The notes: generated by a model not told the origin, from the letters alone. A stretch of DNA of 51,938 bases from Nostoc linckia FACHB-104 (GCF_014696615.1 NZ_JACJQJ010000059.1:1-51938), one strand, 5' to 3'. Shown: positions 1 to 8,405, numbered from the stretch's first letter. A program made the numbers and translations.

Positions 1-1
1 A

Positions 2-109
2 TCCCTGACCAACCTACGAATACAAAGCGATCGCGCTTCAACCAGTCGTCTAGAACGTCAAACCACCCTCTACTGGGGGCGCGCCCAACTGCGATGGTCA
101 TTGAACTAA
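2..109 (+). CDS. 3' end of a coding region, product unknown (partial)
   Basis: One frame is open from the left edge to a TAA at 107-109. The last residues read [11 protein letters not shown], with HIP1-containing codons and a protein-like Arg/Ser/Leu composition. Only about 35 codons are visible, so no family can be named. The next gene, ycf4, starts 580 bases later, so there is no sign of an operon. Confidence 0.3.
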   Translation, partial: SLTNLRIQSDRASTSRLERQTTLYWGRAQLRWSLN

Positions 110-690
110 AATCCTCTTTTTACTAAAATTGCAACGTTTCTAAAGCAGTGCTGTGGGTAATTTTCCCTATTTAAAGCAACTACCGCGAGGAATTAACGTT
201 TTTTTGACAACTTCTCGTAACTTGAAAGCTACTGAGATTCTGAGAAATTACCGCCTAGTTCATTCAGCGTTTCTCAGAGTTATGCCATTACCCGTACCAT
301 TGGCTAGTGGTCTAGTTGGTGGTAACTTAATGATTCTTAACTTATCACATCGGTTCGGGTTTGTGACCGATCCACGCAAGTGAATCAGGTGATTTAACAC
401 GAAGCTATATAAATATTATGAATATCAGAAATTTTACAATCTGACACAACTTTTCTCAGAAATCTACACAATTGGAAATGGGGACTGGGGATTGGGGACT
501 GGGGATTGGGGACTGGGGATTGGGAACTGGGGAGATGAGGGGGACAAGGGGAAATAATTAAACCGCGAACAACAAATACCGAACCTCAAACACCAAGTAC
601 CCATTACCTATTCCCAAAAATCAACTTGCAAGACATACTGCTCAAATGGCAGACTTTTAAAGAGAATATGTCACAGGCCAAGGTAGTTCC
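110..690. other. Intergenic stretch before ycf4
   Basis: No convincing gene. The only structure I see is the heptamer repeat array at 480-533 and further degenerate C/T- and A-rich repeats up to about 620. A GTG-initiated 76-codon frame at 153-383 has no ribosome binding site and no recognisable features. Confidence 0.5.
480..533. repeat. STRR heptamer array (GGGGACT/GGGGATT)
   Basis: Alternating heptamers GGGGACT and GGGGATT run head to tail for about 54 bases, the last units being slightly degenerate. On the other strand they read CCCCAGT/CCCCAAT, the CCCCART class of short tandemly repeated sequences known from heterocystous cyanobacteria. Confidence 0.85.
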
Positions 691-1284
691 ATGACGGCAT
701 CAACAATTAACAAAGGCAATTCGCCTAACGGCGATCGCTCGGCTACAAGTGTCCTGAAGCAAAACGTTCTCGGTTCTCGTCGGTTTAGCAACTACTGGTG
801 GGCAAGTATCGTTACCCTAGGAGCTACAGGCTTTGTGTTAGCTGCAATATCCAGCTATCTAAAAGTTAATTTACTCATAGTTACCGATCCAACACAACTA
901 GTATTTGTGCCCCAAGGGCTGGTTATGGGGTTATACGGCTCTGCTGGCTTGCTTTTAGCCTCATACCTGTGGTTAGTAATTCTATGGGATGTAGGCGGTG
1001 GGTATAACGAATTTAATCAGGAAACAGGAAAAATTAAAATTTTTCGCAATGGATTTCCTGGTAAAAACCGTCGTATTGAGATTGAAAGTCCCTTGCAAGA
1101 AGCTCAATCTGTGCAAATATCCATCAAGGAAGGTTTAAATCCCCGTCGCGCCCTCTATTTACGTGTGAAAGGCCGCAGAGACATTCCTTTGACTAGAGTT
1201 GGTCAACCTTTATCTTTAACAGAGTTAGAAACTCAAGGGGCAGAATTAGCCCGCTTTTTGGGTGTCCCTCTAGAAGGTTTGTAA
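691..1284 (+). CDS. ycf4: Photosystem I assembly protein Ycf4
   Basis: Ycf4 is a thylakoid-membrane scaffold for assembly of the photosystem I reaction centre. The 197-residue product is slightly longer than the usual 184-188 because of a variable N-terminus. Two membrane segments are visible, about residues 35-58 (starting YWWASIVTLG) and 80-104, followed by a soluble domain with the family features GGGYNEFNQETGKIKIFRNGFPGKNR and a C-terminus ending ELARFLGVPLEGL. The gene stands alone; the next one downstream is 230 bases away. Recognition is from the whole sequence. Confidence 0.95.
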   Translation: MTASTINKGNSPNGDRSATSVLKQNVLGSRRFSNYWWASIVTLGATGFVLAAISSYLKVNLLIVTDPTQLVFVPQGLVMGLYGSAGLLLASYLWLVILWDVGGGYNEFNQETGKIKIFRNGFPGKNRRIEIESPLQEAQSVQISIKEGLNPRRALYLRVKGRRDIPLTRVGQPLSLTELETQGAELARFLGVPLEGL

Positions 1285-1516
1285 AAAATTTTAACAAGAG
1301 TCAAGGGTTAAGGGTCAACAGCCAGGATGTCCTGCTTATACCCTTCCCCTCCTTGTTTCTGTGTCAACGATGAACAAGAAAAGAGCTAAAAAACTTAGTA
1401 GGTAGCTCTAAATAAAATGTAAAAAATTGTAAAACAGAAATTTAGGATGAGTATAAAATCCCAACTCTAAAAGCTTGGGAAACGATAATATACTCTGGTT
1501 GAGTCAGTAATTAGTC

Positions 1517-2290
1517 ATGCGGTTAAAATTTCCACAATTTTTGGTTGTTCTTTTGATTGTTGGGGCTTTGATTTTGGGTGGATGTGCAACACAGCAAGAT
1601 GCTTCTAAAGCTTCTTCTACCTCAACAGCAATTGAGACAAGCAGCAAGACAAGCACTGAAGCAACCTCTGTATCACAAACTACTAGCGAGAGTATTCCTG
1701 GAATGAATGATTTACCACGGCTCGAAGGTCAGGCTACTGTGGTGATGACGGTGAACGGTGCACCGATTACTATCGAAGTAGACGGCACTAATGCCCCAAT
1801 TACAGCAGGCAACTTCGTAGATTTAGTGCAAAAGGGTGTTTACGATGGTTCAGTGTTCCATCGAGTAGTACGCGATCCCCAACCATTTGTAGTTCAAGGG
1901 GGAGATCCACAAAGTAAAGACCCCAAAGTTCCAGCAAATAGACTAGGCACAGGTGGCTATATTGACCCTAAAACTAAGAATGAGCGCTATATTCCCTTAG
2001 AAATTAAGCCCAAGGGTGCAGCAGAACCCATTTACGGTAAGACTATTACTCAGCCCCCTGCGTTGAATCATAAACAGGGTGCAGTAGCAATGGCGCGATC
2101 GCAACAACCAAACTCTGCATCTTCCCAGTTTTACTTTGCCTTAGCAGATCTAGGTTTTCTAGATGGAAACTATGCTGTTTTCGGCAATGTTACCGAAGGG
2201 TTTGAGGTGGTGAATAAAATTCAGCAAGGCGATCGCATTGAATCTGCTAAAGTCACCAAAGGCGCAGAAAACTTAAAAACTCCTGGTTAA
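1517..2290 (+). CDS. Cyclophilin-type peptidyl-prolyl cis-trans isomerase, lipoprotein
   Basis: Predicted to catalyse cis-trans isomerisation of X-Pro bonds outside the cytoplasm. Residues 1-22 are a lipoprotein signal with lipobox LGGC (Cys23 lipidated). A Ser/Thr-rich linker runs to about residue 70, then a cyclophilin domain to the end. Family blocks are visible: [19 protein letters not shown], and the [10 protein letters not shown] and [11 protein letters not shown] blocks around residues 205-225. The conserved active-site Arg lies in FHRV. It is followed after 43 bases by the ketoacyl synthase gene, but a hairpin intervenes. Confidence 0.93.
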   Translation: MRLKFPQFLVVLLIVGALILGGCATQQDASKASSTSTAIETSSKTSTEATSVSQTTSESIPGMNDLPRLEGQATVVMTVNGAPITIEVDGTNAPITAGNFVDLVQKGVYDGSVFHRVVRDPQPFVVQGGDPQSKDPKVPANRLGTGGYIDPKTKNERYIPLEIKPKGAAEPIYGKTITQPPALNHKQGAVAMARSQQPNSASSQFYFALADLGFLDGNYAVFGNVTEGFEVVNKIQQGDRIESAKVTKGAENLKTPG

Positions 2291-2307
2291 GATTGAGAAA
2301 TTGGGTA

Positions 2308-2335
2308 ATGGGTAATAGTTTTTCCTATTACCCAT
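2308..2335 (+). promoter_or_regulatory. Perfect hairpin covering the start codon of the ketoacyl synthase gene
   Basis: ATGGGTAATAG (2308-2318) is the exact reverse complement of CTATTACCCAT (2325-2335), with a six-base loop TTTTTC. The right arm contains the first two bases of the proposed ATG (2334-2336). In mRNA this 11-bp stem would sequester the start. The arms derive from heptamer-type repeats (GGGTAAT). The structure is seen; a regulatory role is inference. Confidence 0.5.
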
Positions 2336-3530
2336 GACAAATTTAAAATCCCAAATCCCAAGTCCCAAATTGGTTAAGGTTGTTGTCACTGGTATTGGTC
2401 TAGTTTCTGCCTTAGGAGATAGCTTAGAAGCTAGTTGGCAGAAGTTAATCGCAGGTAAATCTGGAATTAAATTACATCAACCTTTTCCACAACTAGAAGC
2501 ATTTCCTCTAGGGTTGATTGGTGAACAACCAGTGCAATTAGAACAGCTAACTCAGTCCGTTGTGGCTGCGGCTTTACAAGATGCTGGTTTATCGTCCCCT
2601 TTACCTGATTGTGCTGTAGTCATTGGCTCAAGTCGTGGTTATCAAGCAGCTTGGGAAATACTCGCGCAGCAAATGTACAAAAGCGATCGCGTTTCATCTC
2701 CCTTACAAACTAGAGAGATGGAAAACTGGTTGAATACTTTACCACACATGAATGCGATCGCTGCTGCCAGACAAATTGGTGCTACTGGGAGTGTTTTAGC
2801 GCCAATGGCTGCTTGTGCTACAGGAATTTGGGCGATCGCCCAAGCTACTATGCTAGTGCAAACTGGACAATATCAAAGAGCGATCGCCGGAGCCGTGGAA
2901 GCACCGATTACCCCCCTAACTTTGGCAGGGTTCCAGCAAATGGGCGCTTTAGCAAAAACTGGCGCTTATCCTTTTGATTTGTACCGTGAAGGTTTTGTGT
3001 TAGGTGAAGGCGCAGCTGTTTTTGTGCTCGAATCAGCAGCATTAGCAAAGCAGCGACAAGCCAAAATTTATGGAGAAGTGCTAGGTTTTAGCTTACTCAA
3101 CGACGCATATCATGGTAATGCTCCAGAACCAGAAGCTAAAAGCGCGATCTCATCCATTAAGCAATGCCTAGAGCGTAGTCATCTTACATCAACAGATATT
3201 GATTATATTCATGCTCATGGTACAGCTACTCAGCTAAATGATCGCACAGAGGGTATGGCAATCAAGCATTTGTTTAGCCAAAAAGTTGCAGTGAGTTCAA
3301 CTAAAGGAAGTACAGGCCATACCCTTGGCGCTTCCGGCGCTTTAGGTGTAGCTTTTTCACTCCTAGCCTTGCAAAACCAAATTTTGCCCCCTTGCGTAGG
3401 ATTGCAGCAGCCAGAGTTTGATTTAAATCTAGTAACCACGGCCCGTCAACATCAGATTCAATCTGCCCTGTGTTTCAGTTTTGGCTTTGGCGGTCAAAAT
3501 GCAGTATTAGCTTTAGGAAAACAATATTAA
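2334..3530 (+). CDS. Beta-ketoacyl-ACP synthase (FabF-like)
   Basis: Condensing enzyme of the thiolase superfamily that elongates acyl-ACP with malonyl-ACP. The catalytic set is intact: nucleophilic Cys161 (in APMAACATGIW), His295 (HAHGTAT), Lys324 and His329 (TKGSTGHTLGASGA). At 398 residues it is slightly shorter than canonical FabF (about 412). The conserved fold begins at VKVVVTGIGLVSALG, and the preceding residues are encoded by STRR-type repeat DNA. An in-frame TTG at 2370 is an alternative start. It may be a second ketoacyl synthase serving special lipids rather than the housekeeping FabF; the sequence does not decide this. Confidence 0.9.
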   Translation: MTNLKSQIPSPKLVKVVVTGIGLVSALGDSLEASWQKLIAGKSGIKLHQPFPQLEAFPLGLIGEQPVQLEQLTQSVVAAALQDAGLSSPLPDCAVVIGSSRGYQAAWEILAQQMYKSDRVSSPLQTREMENWLNTLPHMNAIAAARQIGATGSVLAPMAACATGIWAIAQATMLVQTGQYQRAIAGAVEAPITPLTLAGFQQMGALAKTGAYPFDLYREGFVLGEGAAVFVLESAALAKQRQAKIYGEVLGFSLLNDAYHGNAPEPEAKSAISSIKQCLERSHLTSTDIDYIHAHGTATQLNDRTEGMAIKHLFSQKVAVSSTKGSTGHTLGASGALGVAFSLLALQNQILPPCVGLQQPEFDLNLVTTARQHQIQSALCFSFGFGGQNAVLALGKQY

Positions 3531-3579
3531 GAAAACTTGTCAAGGTTTGGAGAGACGCTATGAATTGCATCTGTACTCA

Positions 3580-3620
3580 AAGGTCAAGGGTCAAAATTAC
3601 CGATTACCGATTACTCATGA
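3580..3620. repeat. STRR-type heptamer repeats
   Basis: Six consecutive seven-base units: AGGTCAA, GGGTCAA, AATTACC, GATTACC, GATTACT, CATGACC. They are degenerate but in phase, as in the longer arrays elsewhere in the window. Confidence 0.6.
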
Positions 3621-3789
3621 CCAATTGTATTATTTGCAACCACTGAAAGCGTATAATCTATTGCTTTTCACCTGCAATAAATTACCATTGCTCAAAACCT
3701 CAATTAGTTGAAATCAGAGGTTTTTAAAGACTACATGAGGTAATGTTAAATTCTGCGTAGCTACACTAATGAACGGGAACAATACTCCT

Positions 3790-3837
3790 GTGATTTCGAC
3801 TGATATCACAGTATAAAACCTGTCTCCAGGTCATACT
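3790..3837. promoter_or_regulatory. Two adjacent inverted repeats upstream of the DUF928 gene
   Basis: GTGAT (3790-3794) faces ATCAC (3805-3809). Directly after it AGTAT and ACCTG (3810-3822) face CAGGT and ATACT (3827-3837) around a TCTC loop. They lie about 135 bases before the start at 3971 and could be operator dyads or a structured leader. Function is inferred only. Confidence 0.35.
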
Positions 3838-3970
3838 ATATTTTCACTTCCCAATGATGCAGTACTTGTAGAGTCTATTGATTACCCCAGTTGATTGCTG
3901 CCACAGTTTTGGTTTATCAACAACTAGGGGACTTTTATATTTACATAAATAGTTGAGAGGAGATTTAGGC

Positions 3971-4771
3971 ATGAATTGGATCAAGCGGCCTCTACTTTTC
4001 GTAGCCTTTTCCGTACCTTTTCTTTTGGAAATTGCTACTATTCCTACTTTAACAACACAGGCACAAGCCCAAGTTAACCCAGCATTGCTAAGTCAGCAGC
4101 AAAAACAGCCTTGGCTAATCAGTCAAGGTTTTAAGCCACCTCAACGAGGATTACCACCAGCTAGTGCTGGTGGTGCTACTCGTGGCTCCAGCTATTGTGT
4201 ACAGAAAAATCAATTATTAACACCCTTATTGCCGAAAGAGAATTTAGGGTTAACCTTTGCTGAACGGCCTACCTTTTTCTGGCGAGTGCCTGCATCTTCT
4301 GTGAAAACAGCCCAGTTTGTTATCTTAGCTGAGTCAAATAAGGATAATACTGATGATGATGTAGTTTATGAAACTACTTTGAATGTACCAGCTAAACCTG
4401 GGATTATGAAATTTACGCTTCCTGCAACTGCTGCTCCTTTAAAAGTCGGTAAACGCTATCACTGGTATTTGACATTAGTTTGTGATGAGCAAAATCCCAC
4501 CAGAAATCCTAATGTAGAAGGTTGGGTTGAACGCGCACAGCCTGAAGCAACGCTAACCAAGGCTCTACAACAAGCAGATGCGTTCAAACGTCCAAGGCTC
4601 TATGCAGAAGCTGGTATTTGGCATGAAGCACTAACCAGTTATGTTGAGTTACGTTGTAGTGAACCGAATAATTTGAAGGTTAAAGCTGATTGGGGGCAAT
4701 TTTTGCAATCAGTTGGTTTGAAGGCGTTGGCAACAGACCAAATCATTGATTGTTGCTCAAGTAACAAATAG
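3971..4771 (+). CDS. DUF928 domain protein, exported
   Basis: A cyanobacterial DUF928 protein of unknown function, often found near CHAT/TPR or secretion genes. I place the start at the ATG at 3971 because GAGAGGAG lies 7-8 bases upstream; a TTG 18 bases earlier has no such site. The product has 266 residues: an N-terminal signal peptide to about residue 34 (ending QAQAQ), then the DUF928 core with RGLPPASAGGATRG, LGLTFAERPTFFWRVP and a C-terminal YAEAGIWHEALTSYVEL helical part. Confidence 0.88.
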   Translation: MNWIKRPLLFVAFSVPFLLEIATIPTLTTQAQAQVNPALLSQQQKQPWLISQGFKPPQRGLPPASAGGATRGSSYCVQKNQLLTPLLPKENLGLTFAERPTFFWRVPASSVKTAQFVILAESNKDNTDDDVVYETTLNVPAKPGIMKFTLPATAAPLKVGKRYHWYLTLVCDEQNPTRNPNVEGWVERAQPEATLTKALQQADAFKRPRLYAEAGIWHEALTSYVELRCSEPNNLKVKADWGQFLQSVGLKALATDQIIDCCSSNK

Positions 4772-4803
4772 GTTTTCACAACAACCTAACTTATCAGTGT
4801 TAT

Positions 4804-4848
4804 AAAAGCTGCTACCGCTGTTTTTAAGCGTGGTGTTAGCTTTTTTTT
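4804..4848. terminator. Rho-independent terminator after the DUF928 gene
   Basis: AAAAGCT (4804-4810) pairs with AGCTTTT (4838-4844), with inner ACC/GGT pairs, followed by eight T. The A-run on the left means it may also serve the convergent gene ending at 4920. Confidence 0.7.
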
Positions 4849-4919
4849 GTGAATCATTATTAGCCAGCGCTTTGGAAAGTAAACCTGACCTAGGCGGCTG
4901 GCATTAGTTTGAATCTGTC

Positions 4920-5969
4920 CTAAATTGCTAAAGCTGCAATCAATAATTCACGATGCATTAATGCACGATCTACTAAAGACTGAATTTGCTCTGAGGATAA
5001 TGGATTGCCACTGCCATAATGCTCTATCCAAGCTTTAATAATGATGTTGGGATCGTCTGGTAAATTCACCAAATCCCATCCAGGCATCGATAAATCTTCC
5101 ATCAAACGATTTACTTTGGGATCGTAACTCAGGGCAAAACAGCGACAACCTTCAGCCGCAGCCATAATTAAACTGTGTAGGCGCATCCCGATTGTCATCT
5201 CTACATGGCGATACACACCTTTTAAAAGTTGCGGATCTTCTAAACACATAATCTGGCTAACATCTTTGAGTTGTGGTTGAATTGCCTCAGCAATATTTAA
5301 ATCTTCACTTTTTTGAAAAGGCAGTAACAAAATAAAAGTTTGTGTAGCTTTTTGAAACTCAACCAGCGCCTGCGTTAAATTTGCCAAGCGTGTTTCTGTC
5401 AGTTGTGGATGCGATCGCAAAGTTACAGCAACTTTGTGAGCAGGTAAATCCGTAAGTCCGGGTACTGGTTTAGCTTCCAAAGCCCAAACCGGATCGGGAG
5501 CAAGAATACAAGGAATTTGCCAGTCAGATAACAAAGCTGCACTAGCGCGATCCCGTACACTCACTTTCGTACAAGCAGCAAAAGTTTTTCGTGCTAACCA
5601 ACGAGTTTGGGGACGTTTCAGCGGCCCAATTCCCTGACCCCAAGCAACGGTTTTTAAGCCCATCATTTGGGCTAATGCCATCAGTCCCCCATAATAAACA
5701 GGGCTAATGGTACTAGTAACATCTTGGATTAAACTCCCACCACCCCAAATAAACGCATCACAAGAACGCAAAGCTTGCAGTACAGGTAAAAAAGCCATGC
5801 GATCATAACTTTCCACACCATAGCGATCGCGGGTTTCTTCAGGATTACCAGAAAGCACCACAGGCGTGACATGAGGCGGTAGCATCTGCAAAAGCGTTGC
5901 TAGTAAAGCTTCGTCACCACCATTCCCTTTTCCGTAATACCCAGATAATAAAGCCCGCATCGGTTTCAT
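4920..5969 (-). CDS. csaB: Polysaccharide pyruvyl transferase, CsaB type
   Basis: CsaB enzymes transfer pyruvate from phosphoenolpyruvate to a cell-wall-linked polysaccharide; in Gram-positive bacteria this makes the anchor bound by SLH domains. Recognised by the opening RALLSGYYGKGNGGDEALL, DAFIWGGGSLIQDVTS, the central VAWGQGIGPL, KVSVRDRAS and the C-terminal MTIGMRLHSLIMAAAEG block. I use the ATG at 5969 (349 residues). A TTG nine codons earlier also keeps frame but lies in sequence with no family match. It is a single gene, convergent with the DUF928 gene. SLH-porins such as the one at 15817 make the pyruvylated-wall role plausible here, but that link is inference. Confidence 0.9.
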   Translation of the reverse strand: MKPMRALLSGYYGKGNGGDEALLATLLQMLPPHVTPVVLSGNPEETRDRYGVESYDRMAFLPVLQALRSCDAFIWGGGSLIQDVTSTISPVYYGGLMALAQMMGLKTVAWGQGIGPLKRPQTRWLARKTFAACTKVSVRDRASAALLSDWQIPCILAPDPVWALEAKPVPGLTDLPAHKVAVTLRSHPQLTETRLANLTQALVEFQKATQTFILLLPFQKSEDLNIAEAIQPQLKDVSQIMCLEDPQLLKGVYRHVEMTIGMRLHSLIMAAAEGCRCFALSYDPKVNRLMEDLSMPGWDLVNLPDDPNIIIKAWIEHYGSGNPLSSEQIQSLVDRALMHRELLIAALAI

Positions 5970-6088
5970 TTTAGATTTGAGATTTTCGCTAATCAAGTTT
6001 AATTGACCTTGATTATCTGCTACTTACCCAGATGTTAGGTGAAATGGCTGGCATACTTCCCGAAAAATCAGATTTTTCTTGTGGGAAG

Positions 6089-6219
6089 ATGGGGGATGGG
6101 GGATTGGGGACTGGGGATTGGGGAACTCGGGGCCCCCTCTGGGGATAAGGGGTAATGGGGACTGGGAAAACAAGGAAGAAATACATCCTTGTGACCCTTG
6201 ACCTTTGACCCTTGACCCC
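6089..6219. repeat. Two neighbouring STRR arrays (GGGGATT/GGGGACT and TGACCCT types)
   Basis: 6089-6166 carries G-rich heptamers (GGGGGAT, GGGGATT, GGGGACT) with interruptions. 6192-6219 is a clean run of four: TGACCCT, TGACCTT, TGACCCT, TGACCCC. They fill the divergent gap between the csaB and DUF2499 genes. Confidence 0.8.
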
Positions 6220-6244
6220 TAACTATTGACTTTTCGGCAACCTT

Positions 6245-6592
6245 ATGAATGTGCTTTCAATTCCCACCTGGATTATTCATGTTTCTAGCGTCATTGAGTG
6301 GATTGCCGCTATCTGGTTAATCTGGAGTTACGGCGAACTCACTGGTAACCGTACTTGGTGGGGATTGTCCTTCGCCATGTTACCCGCTTTAGTTAGTGCG
6401 ATGTGTGCTTGCACTTGGCACTATTTTGATAATCCTGAATCTTTGGAATGGCTGGTAACACTTCAAGCTACCATGACCTTAGTTGGTAATTTTACCCTTT
6501 GGGCAGCTGCCGTTGGGATTTGGCGTTCTGCCAAGTCTGCTCAAAAGGGAATTAATTCTGTTGCAAACCAACCTATCAAATCAGAGCGATGA
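6245..6592 (+). CDS. DUF2499 membrane protein
   Basis: A small integral membrane protein of a family shared by cyanobacteria and plant chloroplasts; function not known to me. The 115 residues contain three hydrophobic helices (about 9-30, 38-58, 70-92) and the family block LSIPTWIIHVSSVIEWI plus CACTWHYFDN. Its stop overlaps the ATG of the next gene by four bases (ATGA), so the two are translationally coupled. Confidence 0.88.
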   Translation: MNVLSIPTWIIHVSSVIEWIAAIWLIWSYGELTGNRTWWGLSFAMLPALVSAMCACTWHYFDNPESLEWLVTLQATMTLVGNFTLWAAAVGIWRSAKSAQKGINSVANQPIKSER

Positions 6593-6903
6593 TATCTAAA
6601 GATGCCCTTTTTGCCATTTCACTGTTTCCTTATTTGGGTTTCTTGTGGTTTATCAGCCGCAGCAAGCTAATGCCACGTTTAGCTTTGTATGGATTTTACG
6701 GCACTTTAGTTTTTGTGGGTATCACCATCCCAGCGGGAATTTATGCCAAAGTCCATTACAAAGAGGCTTTAGCAAATGTCGATTGGCTACACGGTGGTGC
6801 AGAGCTGTTCTTGACCCTGTCTAACATTTTGATTGTGCTAGGTTTCTGGAAAGCTGTAAAGCAGTTAAAAGCGAAAACTTCCACGGAAAACACTCAAGCA
6901 TAG
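6589..6903 (+). CDS. DUF3593 membrane protein
   Basis: Partner of the DUF2499 protein, also conserved from cyanobacteria to plastids. The 104 residues have three hydrophobic segments (about 5-24, 32-52, 72-92) and family blocks LFPYLGFLWFISRS, TIPAGIYAKVHY and DWLHGGAELFLTLSN. The ATGA overlap with the upstream gene and the matching membrane nature suggest a two-subunit membrane unit; the family function is unknown to me. Confidence 0.88.
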   Translation: MISKDALFAISLFPYLGFLWFISRSKLMPRLALYGFYGTLVFVGITIPAGIYAKVHYKEALANVDWLHGGAELFLTLSNILIVLGFWKAVKQLKAKTSTENTQA

Positions 6904-6924
6904 GGTTTTGTACTTTTAGTTAGT

Positions 6925-6964
6925 CAAGAGTCGAAAGTTGTTCCAGAGTAACTTTCGACTCTTG
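6925..6964. terminator. 15-bp perfect inverted repeat after the DUF2499/DUF3593 operon
   Basis: CAAGAGTCGAAAGTT (6925-6939) faces AACTTTCGACTCTTG (6950-6964) with a 10-base loop. It is a strong hairpin just after the operon but has no T-run, so termination is likely rather than certain. Confidence 0.5.
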
Positions 6965-6967
6965 TAC

Positions 6968-6987
6968 AGACGCGATTAATCGCGTCT
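6968..6987. repeat. 20-bp perfect palindrome AGACGCGATTAATCGCGTCT
   Basis: Every base is matched around the centre. It directly follows the 15-bp inverted repeat and shares its AGACG...CGTCT ends with the TAGAGACG hairpins at 8371 and 8753, so it looks like one member of a dispersed palindrome family. Confidence 0.7.
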
Positions 6988-7088
6988 CTCAAATTCTTGA
7001 CTGTTGACTCTCTTGAAACATAAATGTTTGGGCTAGCCTAAGATTTTTTTAATTACGAATTTAGTAATTATTTTTTGAGGATGAGGTA

Positions 7089-7862
7089 ATGGATGTAATT
7101 CCAGCAATTGATTTATTAGCAGGCCGTTGTGTAAGACTTTATCAGGGTGACTACGATCGCTCGCAAGTATTTAGTGAAAACCCAGCTGATGTTGCAAAGC
7201 AGTGGGTTGAGCAAGGTGCAGCTAGGCTCCATGTAGTAGATTTGGATGGTGCGAAAGCAGGTAAAGTTGTCAACTTGGAAGCTATCGAAGCGATCACACA
7301 AGCGGTATCAGTACCAATTCAAGTAGGCGGGGGATTACGTGATCGCGCTAGCGTGGAGCAATTATTTAATATCGGCGTACAACGCGCTATTCTGGGAACC
7401 GTTGCTGTTGAACAACCCCAACTAGTACAACAACTTTGTCAAGAATTTCCGGGACAAATTATTGTTGGGATTGATGCGCGGAACGGATTGGTAGCAACTC
7501 GCGGTTGGTTGGAAACCTCGGAAGTTTTGGCAACGCAATTAGCTGTACAAATGCAAGAATTAGGAGCAGCCGCGATTATTTACACTGATATTCACCGTGA
7601 TGGTACTCTCTCAGGGCCAAACTTAGAAGCTTTGCGAGAACTCGCTGCTACAATTTCCATCCCCGTAATTGCTTCAGGTGGAGTAAGTTCAGTTACCGAT
7701 TTGTTGAGCTTGTTGGTGTTGGAACCTCAAGGCGTAAATGGCGTAATTGTAGGGCGTGCCTTATATACTGGCGATATTGATTTAAAAGAAGCATTGCGTG
7801 CGATCGGGCCTGGTCGTATTCAAGATATTCCCCCAAATCTGGATTTTACTAGCTTTGCTTAA
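7089..7862 (+). CDS. hisA: HisA, phosphoribosylformimino-AICAR-phosphate isomerase
   Basis: Fourth step of histidine biosynthesis: Amadori rearrangement of ProFAR to PRFAR in a cytoplasmic (beta/alpha)8 barrel. The 257 residues carry the N-terminal [21 protein letters not shown] with catalytic Asp8, the phosphate-binding loops IQVGGGLRD and VIASGGVSS, and the second Asp in [17 protein letters not shown] precedes the ATG. No other his genes are adjacent, as is usual in cyanobacteria. Confidence 0.96.
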   Translation: MDVIPAIDLLAGRCVRLYQGDYDRSQVFSENPADVAKQWVEQGAARLHVVDLDGAKAGKVVNLEAIEAITQAVSVPIQVGGGLRDRASVEQLFNIGVQRAILGTVAVEQPQLVQQLCQEFPGQIIVGIDARNGLVATRGWLETSEVLATQLAVQMQELGAAAIIYTDIHRDGTLSGPNLEALRELAATISIPVIASGGVSSVTDLLSLLVLEPQGVNGVIVGRALYTGDIDLKEALRAIGPGRIQDIPPNLDFTSFA

Positions 7863-7882
7863 CATTAGCTCTCTTTTTGGAG

Positions 7883-8027
7883 AGTAAAAGTATCGGGATG
7901 AGAGCTAAAACACATCTAATTTGCATATCAAATTTTATCAGTCTCTTGTGGGGTGGACATCTGACTCACCCAAATTCTGCAAATGAAATGCTAATTAGCT
8001 GACAATTTTCTTCCCCATACTTTTACT
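7883..8027. repeat. Nested 145-nt imperfect palindrome (MITE-like or structured RNA)
   Basis: The outer arms at 7883-7897 and 8013-8027 match 14 of 15. Inside them AGCTAA (7903-7908) faces TTAGCT (7995-8000), ATTTGCA (7919-7925) faces TGCAAAT (7978-7984) and GGGTG (7951-7955) faces CACCC (7967-7971). All four pairs nest, giving one long hairpin. A second 9-bp pair (7865-7873 with 7900-7908) is an alternative fold. No coding capacity. Confidence 0.5.
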
Positions 8028-8162
8028 ACAAATTGGGATTACCTTCGAGTCGTAATATATATTTCGCTACCAGCTAGTAATTTTTGGCAATTTTCCGGAT
8101 TCACAATTTATACGCTTGTAGTTCAATTTGTAGAGAGTTAACAAACAAGGAATGTATTGATT

Positions 8163-8285
8163 ATGACTCGCAAAAAACCTCGTGATAATGGACATCCCCC
8201 GAAAACTGAAACTGGTGCTATCCAGTCTAACATCAACAAAAATAACCCTCAACAGCCAACTCAAAAACTGAATAAAGCACGATAG
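8163..8285 (+). CDS. Basic hydrophilic 40-residue mini-protein, unknown
   Basis: ATG at 8163 with AAGG 11 bases upstream; the stop is TAG at 8283. The product starts MTRKKPRDNGHPPKTE and ends QKLNKAR; it is rich in Lys, Asn, Gln and Pro, has no hydrophobic stretch and is probably disordered. A hairpin terminator with seven T follows at 8371. I recognise no family. The tidy terminator supports a real transcript; translation is uncertain. Confidence 0.45.
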   Translation: MTRKKPRDNGHPPKTETGAIQSNINKNNPQQPTQKLNKAR

Positions 8286-8370
8286 TTATTGTTAGTAGTT
8301 TGACTAATATTTTAATTTCAATTTTCAATTCTAGTATTTAATTTTTACACATAATGGGTTTCCTCTTTTG

Positions 8371-8405
8371 TAGAGACGTAAAAATGATAACGTCTCTATT
8401 TTTTT
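8371..8405 (+). terminator. Hairpin terminator TAGAGACGT/ACGTCTCTA
   Basis: TAGAGACGT (8371-8379) faces ACGTCTCTA (8390-8398) and seven T follow. The arms belong to the same palindrome family as 6968-6987 and 8753-8780, so a dispersed repeat seems to have been taken up as terminator of the 40-residue ORF. Confidence 0.7.

Larger units (their letters stand above)
3531..3970. other. Intergenic stretch before the DUF928 gene
   Basis: No gene seen. It holds heptamer-phased repeats at 3580-3620 (AGGTCAA, GGGTCAA, AATTACC, GATTACC, GATTACT) and two adjacent dyads at 3790-3837. The ribosome binding site of the next gene lies at its right end. Confidence 0.5.

Noticed and set aside
153-383. GTG-initiated 76-codon frame before ycf4
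   Set aside because: No ribosome binding site, no recognisable features, and the stretch looks like ordinary intergenic DNA.
3789-3810. Crp-type site TGTGA...TCACA upstream of the DUF928 gene
   Set aside because: The half-sites are 12 bases apart instead of the usual 6.
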